Positions 24,263 through 32,852 of a stretch of 33,148 nt of DNA are shown in pieces. Each line of letters starts with the position of its first letter. Positions within the stretch are counted from its first letter, which is position 1. Position numbers and translations under genes: made by a program. The stretch comes from Streptomyces sp. UW30 (lineage in GTDB: Bacteria; Actinomycetota; Actinomycetes; Streptomycetales; Streptomycetaceae): positions 1,419,575 through 1,452,722 of the forward strand of contig NZ_RDBN01000053.1 of NCBI RefSeq assembly GCF_008042075.1, read 5' to 3'. The notes beneath the pieces were generated by a model, which worked only from the letters and a program-made list of their open reading frames with translations, had not been told where the DNA came from and did no database searches.

Positions 24263-25260
24263 CCGCCGTGACCATCGACAAGCCCGCCGCCTCCGTCACC
24301 CCCTCCCGGGGGCCGCGCGGACTGCTCTGGGCCATGCTGCGGGTGCACCGCTCGGCGCTGTGGTTCTGGGTGATGCTGGTGGTCGTCGGAGCGGGCACCC
24401 TGCTGTGGGCGTACGGTCCGGGCGCGGACGCCGCCTGGGCCGAGTTCCGCAGGATGGGGTGCGACTCGGGGCAGCCGGGCCTGGGCTGCGACTCCACGGG
24501 CGACGCCTACGTCCGGTACGACACGGCCCTCAGCGTCGGCGCCGGGCTCCTCGGCCTCGTGCCCTACCTTGCCGCCGCCTGGGCCGGCGGGGCGCTCATC
24601 GGACGTGAACTGGAGAGCGGTACCGCCCAGTTGGCGTGGACCCAGTCCGTCTCCCCGGCCCGCTGGCTGGCCGCCAAGCTCGCCGTCCCGGCGGCCCTGC
24701 TGGTCGCCGGCACGCTCCTGCTCACGCTGCTGCACCGCATGGTGTGGTCGGCGGACGGCTCGCTGCGCGTGGCGCTGAACTCACGGGACTGGTACGAGAG
24801 CACCACCTTTGCGGCCAACGGCACCATCGCCTCCGCCTACGCCCTGCTCGGCCTGGCCGTCGGCGTCCTCGCGGGCCTGCTCCACCGCCGCTCCCTGCCC
24901 GCGCTCGGCACGGCGGTCGTCGCCCTGGCGCTCGTGTCGTCCGCGACCGTCAGCCTGCGCCCGCATCTGTGGCCCGTCGCGACGATGACGAACAAGCACG
25001 AGTACCCCGAGTACATCGGCATGGTCCTCGGCGAGGGGGCGCTCACCTCCTCCGGCGCCCGCGTCCCGGACCCCATGTGCGTCGACGACGCCAAGTGCCT
25101 GGCCGCCCACGACATCGCCGGCTTCTACCGCGACTACCACCCCTCCTCCCACTTCTGGCCCCTCCAGCTGATGGAGACGGGCGTCGTCCTCGCCGTCGCC
25201 GCCCTGGCGGCCCTGATCGCCTTCCGGCTGCTGAAGCGCCGTACCGGAGCCGTCGTATGA
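24259..25260 (+). CDS. ABC transporter permease (first of two paralogues)
   Basis: Membrane protein of 333 residues, ABC-2-like, with about six predicted segments: about 35-54 (LWFWVMLVVVGAGTLLWAYG), a pair around 90-115, then about 143-160, 190-215, 217-240 and 305-325. A large loop contains two Cys-flanked segments (MGCDSGQPGLGCDS; MCVDDAKC). The patterns GALIGRELESGTAQLAWTQS and YHPSSHFWPLQLMETG recur in the next gene, so the two arose by duplication and probably form a heterodimer. ATGA overlaps are present on both sides. The substrate is unknown. Confidence 0.9.
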   Translation: MTAVTIDKPAASVTPSRGPRGLLWAMLRVHRSALWFWVMLVVVGAGTLLWAYGPGADAAWAEFRRMGCDSGQPGLGCDSTGDAYVRYDTALSVGAGLLGLVPYLAAAWAGGALIGRELESGTAQLAWTQSVSPARWLAAKLAVPAALLVAGTLLLTLLHRMVWSADGSLRVALNSRDWYESTTFAANGTIASAYALLGLAVGVLAGLLHRRSLPALGTAVVALALVSSATVSLRPHLWPVATMTNKHEYPEYIGMVLGEGALTSSGARVPDPMCVDDAKCLAAHDIAGFYRDYHPSSHFWPLQLMETGVVLAVAALAALIAFRLLKRRTGAVV

Positions 25261-26186
25261 CCGCCGCCGTCACCACCACGACCGCCCCGGCCACGCGCAC
25301 CCCGCGCAGGCCGCGGGGCCTGGTCTGGACCGTCCTGCGGGTGCACCGCACCGCCCTGATCTTCTGGGGACTGGCCCTGGCCTCCGCCACCGGCCTGCTG
25401 ATCTGGCTGTACGCCATCGGCGACGAGGCCCGCAAGGGCAACGTCGCGTGCACCACACCGGCCCACGACGGCTTCCCCGCCTGTGCGTCCCTGGAGTCGG
25501 TCACCGTGGACGACGTCTACGCCGGCTGGATCGAGCTGGTCGCCAGTGCCCTGACCTACGCGATCCTCCCCATAGCCGCCTGGGCCGGCGCCGCGCTCAT
25601 CGGACGCGAGCTGGAGAACGGCACCGCGCGGCTCGCCTGGACCCAGTCCGTCACCCCGGCCCGCTGGCTGGCCACCAAGCTCGCCGTCCCGGCCGTCCTG
25701 CTCGCCACCGGCACCGGCACGATCGTGCTGCTGAACAACTGGGCGCGCGGGGACAGCGACGCCGGGCTGGTCGGGGAGTGGTACTACACGGACGTCTTCG
25801 TCGGGACGGGCCCGGCGGCCGTCGCCTACGCCCTGGCCGGCCTCGCCCTCGGCGCGCTCGCCGGGCTGGTGTGGCGGCGCGCCCTGCCCGCCGCCGGGGT
25901 GGGTTTCGCGGCCTCGCTCGTCCTCTGCGTCGTGATGGAACGCCTCCGCGAGGACCTGTGGCCCAAGGTCACCCGCACCGCGACCGGTGACCTCGAAGTG
26001 CCCCGCTCGACCTTCGTGGCGGACTGGGACACCAAGGTCACGGACGGTGTCCGGCACATCACGGCGACGTACCACCCCGAGTCCCACTTCTGGCCGATCC
26101 AGTACGTCGAGACCGGCATCCTCCTCGCCGTGGCCGCCGCAGCGACCCTCGCCGCCTTCCGGCTGCTGCACCGCCGGCTGCCGTAG
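25257..26186 (+). CDS. ABC transporter permease (second paralogue)
   Basis: Membrane protein of 309 residues, last gene of the GntR operon. It aligns by eye along its whole length with the previous permease: LVWTVLRVHRTALIFWGL, AALIGRELENGTARLAWTQS, a TPARWLATKLAVPAVLL segment, and YHPESHFWPIQYVETG near the C terminus. One large loop again carries a Cys pair (ACTTPAHDGFPACAS). The ATG at 25257 overlaps the stop of the first permease. The frame is open far upstream (to 24636), but that part is an out-of-register shadow of the first permease. The gene is followed 7 bases later by a hairpin terminator. Confidence 0.9.
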   Translation: MTAAVTTTTAPATRTPRRPRGLVWTVLRVHRTALIFWGLALASATGLLIWLYAIGDEARKGNVACTTPAHDGFPACASLESVTVDDVYAGWIELVASALTYAILPIAAWAGAALIGRELENGTARLAWTQSVTPARWLATKLAVPAVLLATGTGTIVLLNNWARGDSDAGLVGEWYYTDVFVGTGPAAVAYALAGLALGALAGLVWRRALPAAGVGFAASLVLCVVMERLREDLWPKVTRTATGDLEVPRSTFVADWDTKVTDGVRHITATYHPESHFWPIQYVETGILLAVAAAATLAAFRLLHRRLP

Positions 26187-26192
26187 ATCGCG

Positions 26193-26225
26193 CCGCACGC
26201 CCTTCGCGGGGGGAGGGGCGTGCGG
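26193..26225 (+). terminator. Hairpin terminator of the GntR-ABC operon
   Basis: CCGCACGCCC (26193-26202) and GGGCGTGCGG (26216-26225) form a perfect 10-bp stem with a 13-base loop just after the second permease stop. Confidence 0.8.
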
Positions 26226-26303
26226 TCTGGACATACGTGCGACCACGTAGACGTCCGCGAGCCGCCCCCCGCTATCCCACACGCCATGTCTCCGTAACCA
26301 TTG

Positions 26304-26325
26304 GTTCAGACGGACTTGCGAGGCT
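26304..26325 (+). promoter_or_regulatory. Weak PHO-box-like repeats upstream of ppk
   Basis: Within the leader 26226-26469, GTTCAGACGGA (26304-26314) followed by CTTGCGAGGCT (26315-26325) loosely fits two 11-bp PhoP repeat units (consensus like GTTCACCCGGC). The match is much poorer than at pstS. PhoP control of ppk is known in Streptomyces, which is why I record it. The rest of this leader shows nothing clear. Confidence 0.3.
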
Positions 26326-26469
26326 CGGCCAATGACCGCCGCCGTGCCAGAGCCTTCGGTTCCCGCGCAGGGGAGCGCGAGGAACGGGGACGCACGACGC
26401 CTCCCCGCAACACTCCCGCCCGCGCGTTCCGACGCGCCCATAAGCGCCGACACGCGGAACAATGGGCAT

Positions 26470-28707
26470 ATGAGCCAGTCCTCGAACGCCCATGCCCAGG
26501 TCCAGCACCCGCAGCCCTCCGTCGGCTCCATCGCGGCACATCGCCCGCACACGGTCACCTCGGCGGTCGTCTCCGACCTGGAACCGGACATCGACGCCGA
26601 CCTCGACGCGTACGAGGTCACCGAGGTCGAAGGTGTCCAGCTGCCCCAGGGCCGGTTCCTGGACCGGGAGCGCAGCTGGCTCGCGTTCAACGAACGCGTC
26701 CTCGAACTCGCCGAGGACCCGAACACCCCGCTGCTGGAGCGCGCCAACTTCCTGGCGATCTTCGCCAGCAACCTCGACGAGTTCTTCATGGTTCGCGTGG
26801 CCGGACTGAAGCGCCGTATCGCCACCGGTGTCGCCACCCGGTCCGCGTCCGGCCTCCAGCCCCGCGAGGTCCTGGAGATGATCTGGGCCCGCTCACGCGA
26901 GCTGATGGCCCGGCACGCCGCCTGCTACCACGAGGACGTCGCCCCCGCACTCGCGGAGGAGGGCATCCACCTGGTCCGCTGGAACGAGCTGACCGAGAAG
27001 GAGCAGGCCCGCCTCTTCACGCTCTTCCGGCACCAGATCTTCCCGGTCCTGACCCCGCTGGCGGTCGACCCGGCACACCCCTTCCCGTACATCTCCGGCC
27101 TGTCCCTGAACCTGGCCGTACGGGTCCGCAACCCCGTCACCGGCACGCCGCACTTCGCCCGCGTGAAGGTGCCGCCGCTGCTCTCCCGCTTCCTGGAGGC
27201 CTCCCCCGGCCGGTTCGTCCCGCTGGAGGACGTGATCGCCGCGCACCTGGAGGAGCTGTTCCCGGGCATGGAGGTGCTGGAGCACCACGCCTTCCGGGTC
27301 ACCCGCAACGAGGACCTGGAGGTCGAGGAGGACGACGCCGAGAACCTCCTCCAGGCCCTGGAGAAGGAGCTCATGCGGCGCCGCTTCGGCCCGCCGGTGC
27401 GCCTGGAGGTCGAGGAGAACATCAACCAGGAGGTCCTGGACCTGCTGGTGCGCGAGCTGAAGATCAGCGAGGCCGAGGTCTACCCGCTGACGGGCCCCCT
27501 GGACCTCACCGGCCTCTTCCGCATCGCCTCCATCGACCGGCCCGAGCTGAAGTACCCGAAGTTCATCGCGGGCACCCACCGTGACCTCGCCGAGGTCGAG
27601 TCGGCGTCCGCGCCGGACATCTTCGCCGCGCTGCGCAACCGGGACGTGCTGCTGCACCACCCGTACGACTCCTTCTCCACCTCCGTGCAGGCGTTCCTGG
27701 AGCAGGCGGCCGACGACCCGGACGTCCTCGCGATCAAGCAGACCCTGTACCGGACCTCCGGCGACTCCCCGATCGTCAACGCGCTCATCGACGCCGCCGA
27801 GGCCGGCAAGCAGGTCCTCGTGCTGGTCGAGATCAAGGCCCGCTTCGACGAGCACGCCAACATCAAGTGGGCGCGCAAGCTGGAGGAGGCCGGCTGCCAC
27901 GTGGTCTACGGCCTCGTCGGCCTGAAGACGCACTGCAAGCTGTCGCTCGTGGTCCGCCAGGAGGGCGAGACGCTGCGGCGCTACAGCCACGTCGGCACGG
28001 GCAACTACCACCCGAAGACGGCCCGGCTGTACGAGGACCTGGGCCTGCTGACGGCCGACCCGCAGGTCGGCGCGGACCTGTCCGACCTGTTCAACCGCCT
28101 GTCCGGCTACTCGCGCCGGGAGACCTACCGACGGCTGCTGGTCGCCCCCAAGTCCCTGCGCGACGGTCTGGTCTCGCGGATCAACAAGGAGGTCCAGCAC
28201 CACCGTGCCGGGCGTCCCGCCTACATCCGCATCAAGGTCAACTCCATCGTCGACGAGGCGATCATCGACGCCTGCTACGGCGCGTCCCAGGCGGGCGTGC
28301 CGGTCGACATCTGGGTCCGCGGCATCTGCGCGATCCGCCCGGGCGTGACCGGACTGTCGGAGAACATCCGCGTCCGCTCGGTCCTCGGCCGCTTCCTCGA
28401 ACACTCCCGGGTCTTCGGCTTCGGCAACGGCGGCGAACCCGAGGTGTGGATCGGCAGCGCCGACATGATGCACCGCAACCTCGACCGCCGTATCGAGGCC
28501 CTGGTCAGGGTCACCGACCCGGCCCACCGCGCCGCGCTGAACCGGCTCCTGGAGACCGGTATGTCCGACACCACCGCGTCCTGGCACCTGGGCCCGGACG
28601 GCGAGTGGACCCGGCACGCGATGGACGCGGACGGCCAGCCCCTGCGCAACGTCCAGGAGATGCTCATAGACGCCCGGAGGCGCCGGCGTGGCACAGCAAC
28701 ACCTTGA
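26470..28707 (+). CDS. ppk: Polyphosphate kinase 1
   Basis: Cytoplasmic or membrane-associated enzyme that reversibly builds polyphosphate from ATP, 745 residues. The four PPK1 domains are in order: N domain (about 60-160; [34 protein letters not shown]), head domain (about 165-370) and two PLD-like catalytic domains. The phosphorylated histidine is H507 ([23 protein letters not shown] is split by this match) and the second conserved histidine is H645 (EHSRVF). An in-frame ATG at 26332 would add 46 residues, but those codons have much poorer third-position GC, so I favour 26470. The first 55 residues are low complexity and probably disordered. The CHAD gene overlaps its 3' end by 20 bases, so they form one operon. 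Confidence 0.95.
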   Translation: MSQSSNAHAQVQHPQPSVGSIAAHRPHTVTSAVVSDLEPDIDADLDAYEVTEVEGVQLPQGRFLDRERSWLAFNERVLELAEDPNTPLLERANFLAIFASNLDEFFMVRVAGLKRRIATGVATRSASGLQPREVLEMIWARSRELMARHAACYHEDVAPALAEEGIHLVRWNELTEKEQARLFTLFRHQIFPVLTPLAVDPAHPFPYISGLSLNLAVRVRNPVTGTPHFARVKVPPLLSRFLEASPGRFVPLEDVIAAHLEELFPGMEVLEHHAFRVTRNEDLEVEEDDAENLLQALEKELMRRRFGPPVRLEVEENINQEVLDLLVRELKISEAEVYPLTGPLDLTGLFRIASIDRPELKYPKFIAGTHRDLAEVESASAPDIFAALRNRDVLLHHPYDSFSTSVQAFLEQAADDPDVLAIKQTLYRTSGDSPIVNALIDAAEAGKQVLVLVEIKARFDEHANIKWARKLEEAGCHVVYGLVGLKTHCKLSLVVRQEGETLRRYSHVGTGNYHPKTARLYEDLGLLTADPQVGADLSDLFNRLSGYSRRETYRRLLVAPKSLRDGLVSRINKEVQHHRAGRPAYIRIKVNSIVDEAIIDACYGASQAGVPVDIWVRGICAIRPGVTGLSENIRVRSVLGRFLEHSRVFGFGNGGEPEVWIGSADMMHRNLDRRIEALVRVTDPAHRAALNRLLETGMSDTTASWHLGPDGEWTRHAMDADGQPLRNVQEMLIDARRRRRGTATP

Positions 28708-29881
28708 TCCGACGGACCCCACGGCCGGAACCGTGTCCGGGGACGCCCTGGCGGGCTACCTGCGCGCCCAGGCCACGGAGTTCCTCCGAGCCCTGCGTCT
28801 GCACCGGGAGACCGGCGGCGACGCGGGTGGCCCGGCGCGAACCAAGGCGCGCGTCGGGGACAACGGCTCGCAGGAGGCCGTCGACGCGGCACGGGCCCTG
28901 CGCCGCTCGGCCCGCCGTATCAGCGCCAGCCTGCACACGTTCCGGCCACTGCTGGACGCCGACTGGTCGGAGGCCATCCGCCCCGAACTGGCCTGGCTCT
29001 CCGGCACGCTCGCGATGGAACACGCCTACGCGGCCCGCCTGGAGCGCCTGCTGCTGGCGCTGCACCGGCTGTCGGGGGCGGCCGTACTGCCCGCGCAGGC
29101 GGGCGTGATCGGCATGCCCGGCGAGGCAGAAGGGACCGCGGGCGGCCGCGGCGCCGCGCAGAAGGCGGCATCCGGCGACACCGGTCCCCCGCCCCACCCG
29201 GCGGCGGCCCCGGAGCGCGGCAACCTCACGGTGGGCGCGGCCAAAGCGGGCGCCCTGCTGGAGCGCCAGCTGACCCTGGCCCGGACCCGCGCGCACTCCA
29301 GCGCCCTCCAGGCCCTCGGCAGCAGCCGCTTCCACGCGGTCGCCGACAGCATCGCCGTACTGGCCAGCGAGGTCCCCCTCACCCCGGCCGCGTCGACCGC
29401 CGACCTGCGCCCCCTCGCGGCCGCGGCCGAGGAGCGGCTCACCGACGCGGTGGCGGCGCTGCCCCTGGTGACCGCCGGCCACCCCTACAACGCGGAGGCC
29501 CTGATCCACGGCCTCTCCCCGGATCCGGCCCCGCATCCGCAGGACGCGCCCTGGCACCAGGTCCGCCTGCTGTTGCGCCTGCACCGCTATGCCCGCGAGG
29601 TCCTCCACGGCGATGGGGGTCCCGCCCTGCTCGAACGAAGCCGAGAGCTCGGGGGAGGACCCGTCGACGTACGGCTGCTGGCGGCCGGCCAGTCCCTCAA
29701 CCGGCACCGCGACGCCTCCGAGGCGGCGGCCGCGGCGGCCCAGGCGGCGCGCACCCCGCGCATCGCCCCGGCGACGGCGTACGCCCTCGGCGTCCTGCAC
29801 GCCGACCAGCGGCACGAGGTGGAGGCCGCGCGGTTCGCGTTCCAGCAGTCCTGGCAGATGCAGACGGTCGGCACGCCTTAG
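28688..29881 (+). CDS. CHAD-domain protein (polyphosphate-associated)
   Basis: Alpha-helical CHAD protein of 397 residues. CHAD domains bind polyphosphate through rows of basic residues, and one repeat is seen at 62-90 ([20 protein letters not shown]). The usual histidine of the VHxxRVxxRRxR motif is Asp here. A second helical half covers about 185-397 and contains [17 protein letters not shown]. Residues about 140-182 are a Gly/Ala/Pro-rich insertion. Residues about 309-325 are encoded by a palindromic element, so the family core is broken up in two places. The GTG start lies inside the ppk 3' end (20-base overlap), and the neighbourhood ppk-CHAD-Nudix-pst strongly links it to polyphosphate. 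It may localise or regulate polyphosphate granules. Confidence 0.85.
   Translation: MAQQHLDPTDPTAGTVSGDALAGYLRAQATEFLRALRLHRETGGDAGGPARTKARVGDNGSQEAVDAARALRRSARRISASLHTFRPLLDADWSEAIRPELAWLSGTLAMEHAYAARLERLLLALHRLSGAAVLPAQAGVIGMPGEAEGTAGGRGAAQKAASGDTGPPPHPAAAPERGNLTVGAAKAGALLERQLTLARTRAHSSALQALGSSRFHAVADSIAVLASEVPLTPAASTADLRPLAAAAEERLTDAVAALPLVTAGHPYNAEALIHGLSPDPAPHPQDAPWHQVRLLLRLHRYAREVLHGDGGPALLERSRELGGGPVDVRLLAAGQSLNRHRDASEAAAAAAQAARTPRIAPATAYALGVLHADQRHEVEAARFAFQQSWQMQTVGTP
29612..29662. repeat. Palindromic element inserted in the CHAD gene
   Basis: About 50 bases with nested inverted repeats: outer arms GGGTCC (29617-29622) and GGACCC (29657-29662), a C-rich then G-rich pair inside, and a GCTCG...CGAG stem around AACGAAGC. 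The core TCGAACGAAGCCGAGAG closely resembles, from memory, a short palindrome dispersed in many Streptomyces genomes. It keeps the frame and adds about 17 residues to the protein. Confidence 0.65.
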
Positions 29882-29946
29882 CGACCCTGAGGCACGCCCT
29901 GGGAACCCCTGAGACCACAGGTCATCCCGAAGGAGGCAGACCCCCG

Positions 29947-30369
29947 GTGACTCCCGTGAACGACCTGATTGTCCGTGCGGCCGGCTGCGTCCTGTGGCGC
30001 CGTTCGCCGGTAGACGGTGAGCTGGAGATATGTCTGGTCCACCGACCGAAGTACGACGACTGGTCGCACCCGAAGGGCAAGTTGAAGCGCGGCGAGGACC
30101 CCCTCGCGGGCGCTCTGCGCGAGGTGGCGGAGGAGACGGGACACTCGGCCGAGCCGGGCGCCCAGCTGCCGACGATGCGCTATCTCGCGAACGGCAGACC
30201 CAAGGAGGTCCGCTACTGGGCGGCCGAGGCGGGCCCCGGCGCCTTCGCCCCCAACGAGGAGGTGGACCGCCTGCTGTGGCTCTCCCCGACGGCCGCCCGG
30301 GTGCGTCTGACCCAACCGAGGGACCGCTCCCTCGTGGACTCGCTGTTGCAGTCACTGCGGCTGGCATAG
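29947..30369 (+). CDS. Nudix hydrolase (MutT-like)
   Basis: Protein of 140 residues, the size of a single Nudix fold. The full Nudix box is visible: G53 of GKLKRGED and the REVAEETG core (GX5EX7REVXEEXG), preceded by WSHPKG. These residues bind Mg2+ and cleave X-linked nucleoside or inositol diphosphates. The GTG start 29947 follows a strong AAGGAGG at 29930-29936. It resembles the Nudix half of mycobacterial MutT1 but has no histidine phosphatase half. Its position between the polyphosphate and phosphate-uptake genes suggests a substrate such as diadenosine polyphosphate, inositol pyrophosphate or 8-oxo-dGTP, which the sequence alone cannot resolve. Confidence 0.9.
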   Translation: MTPVNDLIVRAAGCVLWRRSPVDGELEICLVHRPKYDDWSHPKGKLKRGEDPLAGALREVAEETGHSAEPGAQLPTMRYLANGRPKEVRYWAAEAGPGAFAPNEEVDRLLWLSPTAARVRLTQPRDRSLVDSLLQSLRLA

Positions 30370-30453
30370 TCCGAATCAACCCCGACAAAGTCTCGGAATA
30401 CACCCGTGTCCTCAACGTAAGCGTTCCGTTACCTCACCCAGCCGTACCTAGGG

Positions 30454-30508
30454 GTTCACCCCCCGTTCATTTACGGCCTTCGGCGCCTTCACCTGATCTG
30501 CCTAATTT
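30454..30508 (+). promoter_or_regulatory. PHO box array and promoter of pstS
   Basis: Four consecutive 11-base units precede pstS: GTTCACCCCCC (30454-30464), GTTCATTTACG (30465-30475), GCCTTCGGCGC (30476-30486) and CTTCACCTGAT (30487-30497). The first two are near-consensus PhoP sites of Streptomyces, and units three and four are weaker, as in the known core-plus-extension layout. A -10-like TAAT (CCTAATTT, 30501-30508) follows, so PhoP would take over the -35 function. The leader to the pstS GTG is about 110 bases. The region 30370-30453 shows nothing clear. Confidence 0.88.
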
Positions 30509-30615
30509 CGGCCGTGCAAGATGACGGGCCGCACCTCCGTGGACGCGTCCGCATCGCCCATTCTTCGCACGCCGCCGGAATTCAGGACGGCGGCTCCTGG
30601 AAGGAATTCCCTCAA

Positions 30616-31746
30616 GTGAAGCTTCAGCGCAAGAACCGGCGCGTCCTCGCTCTCGGCGCTCTCGCCGTCTCCGGCGCCCTGGCCCTCACGGCGTGCGGTT
30701 CCGACGACACGGGCGAGGCGACCGGCGGGGGCTCCTCCTCGTCCGCCGCCGCCGGCTCCATCAAGTGCGACGACGCCAAGGGCCAGCTGCTGGCCGACGG
30801 CTCGTCCGCGCAGAAGAACGCCATCGACGCCTGGGTCAAGCAGTTCTCGGCCGCCTGCTCCGGCGTCCAGATCAACTACAAGGGCGGCGGCTCCGGCGCC
30901 GGTGTCACCGCGTTCAACCAGGGCACGGTCGCCTTCGCCGGCTCGGACTCCGCGCTGAAGCCGGAGGAGGTCGCCGAGTCCAAGAAGACCGCGTGCACCG
31001 ACGGCGGCCAGGGCATCGACCTCCCGATGGTCGGCGGCGCCATCGCCCTCGCCTACAACGTCGACGGTGTCGACAACCTCGTCCTCGACGCGCCGACGAT
31101 CGCCAAGATCTTCAACGGCTCGATCAAGACCTGGGACGACGCCGCGATCAAGAAGCTGAACCCCGACGCGAAGCTGCCCAGCACCAAGATCCAGGCGTTC
31201 CACCGCTCGGACGAGTCCGGCACCACGGACAACTTCACCAAGTACCTGACGGCCGCCACCCCGGACAACTGGAAGTTCGAGGGCGGTAAGGCGTGGACGG
31301 CTCCGGGCGGCCAGGCCGCGTCGGGCTCCTCCGGTGTCGCCCAGGCGGTCAAGCAGACCTCCGGCGCCATCAGCTACATGGAGGAGTCGTACGCCAAGGA
31401 CCTGACGTCCGTCGCCATCGACACGGGCGCCGCCGAGCCGGTCAAGCCCTCCTCCGAGACCGCCACCGCCGCCATCGCGGACGCCAAGGTCGTCGGCACC
31501 GGCAATGACCTCGCGCTCGAGATCAACTACAAGACCACGGCCGACGGCGCCTACCCGATCACCCTGGTCACGTACGAGATCGTCTGCGACAAGGGCAACA
31601 AGCCCGAGACGCTGCCGACCGTCAAGGCGTTCCTGACCTACATCTCCAGCGAGGACGGGCAGGGCATTCTCGCCGAGAACTCCTACGCCCCGATCCCCGC
31701 CGACATCATCTCCAAGGTCCGCACCACCGTCGCGGGCCTGAGCTGA
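30616..31746 (+). CDS. pstS: Phosphate-binding lipoprotein PstS
   Basis: High-affinity extracytoplasmic phosphate receptor, 376 residues. A lipoprotein signal (KLQRKNRRVLALGALAVSG) ends in lipobox LTAC (about residue 27), followed by a Gly/Ser-rich linker. The mature domain shows PstS signatures: DGSSAQ near the first phosphate-binding loop, GGGSGAGVTAFNQG, FAGSDSAL and HRSDESGTTDNF. The start GTG 30616 follows GGAAGGAA; an upstream in-frame ATG-type start at 30514 would bury the signal peptide and can be dropped. It is the first gene of pstSCA(B) and sits behind a strong PHO box, so it should be highly induced at low phosphate. Confidence 0.97.
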   Translation: MKLQRKNRRVLALGALAVSGALALTACGSDDTGEATGGGSSSSAAAGSIKCDDAKGQLLADGSSAQKNAIDAWVKQFSAACSGVQINYKGGGSGAGVTAFNQGTVAFAGSDSALKPEEVAESKKTACTDGGQGIDLPMVGGAIALAYNVDGVDNLVLDAPTIAKIFNGSIKTWDDAAIKKLNPDAKLPSTKIQAFHRSDESGTTDNFTKYLTAATPDNWKFEGGKAWTAPGGQAASGSSGVAQAVKQTSGAISYMEESYAKDLTSVAIDTGAAEPVKPSSETATAAIADAKVVGTGNDLALEINYKTTADGAYPITLVTYEIVCDKGNKPETLPTVKAFLTYISSEDGQGILAENSYAPIPADIISKVRTTVAGLS

Positions 31747-31753
31747 TCTGAGC

Positions 31754-31787
31754 GTGCGGCCCGGTCCCGCTGAGGACCGGGCCGCAC
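31754..31787 (+). terminator. Intercistronic hairpin between pstS and pstC
   Basis: GTGCGGCCCGGTCC (31754-31767) pairs exactly with its complement at 31774-31787 around a 6-base loop, 7 bases after the pstS stop. It has no T-tract. It is best read as a partial terminator and mRNA stabiliser that gives an excess of PstS over the membrane subunits. Confidence 0.8.
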
Positions 31788-31850
31788 CGTCCGGTGCACC
31801 GCCGCCATGGATCCGTACGTCGAGCACGGTTCCGCAGACCGGAGAACCCG

Positions 31851-32852
31851 ATGGACATAACCACACAAGACACACCTCCCCCCGCGCCTCAGCCGGCTGA
31901 TGGCGCGCACAAGCGTGCCGTCCGCGGCGCAACCCGCCCCGGAGACCGGATCTTCCTCGGTCTCGCCCGAGGGTCGGGCATCTTCCTGCTGGTCGTCATG
32001 GCCGCGATCGCGGCCTTCCTCACCTGGCGGGCCGTCCTCGCCATCAGCGAGGACGAGGGCAACTTCCTCACGACCTTCGAGTGGAACACCGGCACGAAGC
32101 CGCCGGTCTTCGGCATCGCGGTCCTGGCCTACGGCACGGTCATCTCCTCGATCATCGCCATGGTCATAGCCGTCCCGATCGGCGTCGCCATCGCGCTCTT
32201 CATCACCCACTACGCCCCGCGAAGGCTGGGCGGCCCGATCGCGTACGTGATCGACCTGCTCGCCGCCGTACCGTCCATCGTGTACGGCCTCTGGGGCGCC
32301 CTGATCCTCGTACCGCAGATGGACGGCCTGTTCGGCTGGCTGAACGACTACTTCAGCTGGACCGGCATCTTCTCCTGGGACGAAGGCCCCGCGCGCACGA
32401 TGCTCACCGTCGGCATCCTGCTCGCGATCATGATCCTGCCGATCATCACGAACGTCAGCCGTGAAGTCTTCAACCAGGTTCCGCAGATGCACGAAGAGGC
32501 TGCCCTGGCCCTCGGCGCCACGCGCTGGGAGGTCATCCGCATGTCCGTGCTGCCCTTCGGCCGCTCCGGCGTGATCTCCGCCTCGATGCTCGGCCTCGGG
32601 CGCGCGCTCGGCGAGACGATGGCCGTCGCCACCGTGCTCTCCCCGGACTTCCTGATCCACGCCAGCCTGCTCAACCCGGGCGGCGGCACCTTCGCCCAGA
32701 ACATCGCCGCCAAGTTCCCCGAGGCGGACGAGTTCGGCCGTGACGCGCTGATCGCCTCCGGTCTGGTCCTGTTCGTCATCACACTGCTGGTCAACGGCGC
32801 GGCCCGCATGATCATCGCCCGTCGCAAGGAGTACTCGGGGGCCAACGCATGA
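31851..32852 (+). CDS. pstC: Phosphate ABC transporter permease PstC
   Basis: Inner-membrane subunit of 333 residues with about six segments. The first is at about 42-62 (IFLLVVMAAIAAFLTW). The others cluster after residue 85: AVLAYGTVISSIIAMVIAVPIGVAIALF, YVIDLLAAVPSIVYGLWG, MLTVGILLAIMILPIIT, then the EAA loop EEAALALGATRWEVIRMSVLP (split here for length) contacting PstB. ATG 31851 follows GGAGAA; an in-frame extension from 31794 is not needed. The stop TGA overlaps the pstA ATG. The gene belongs to the PhoP-controlled pst operon. Confidence 0.96.
   Translation: MDITTQDTPPPAPQPADGAHKRAVRGATRPGDRIFLGLARGSGIFLLVVMAAIAAFLTWRAVLAISEDEGNFLTTFEWNTGTKPPVFGIAVLAYGTVISSIIAMVIAVPIGVAIALFITHYAPRRLGGPIAYVIDLLAAVPSIVYGLWGALILVPQMDGLFGWLNDYFSWTGIFSWDEGPARTMLTVGILLAIMILPIITNVSREVFNQVPQMHEEAALALGATRWEVIRMSVLPFGRSGVISASMLGLGRALGETMAVATVLSPDFLIHASLLNPGGGTFAQNIAAKFPEADEFGRDALIASGLVLFVITLLVNGAARMIIARRKEYSGANA

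Noticed and set aside
26332..26469. Extended N terminus of polyphosphate kinase
   Set aside because: In-frame but with visibly lower third-position GC than the rest of the gene; kept only as an alternative start.
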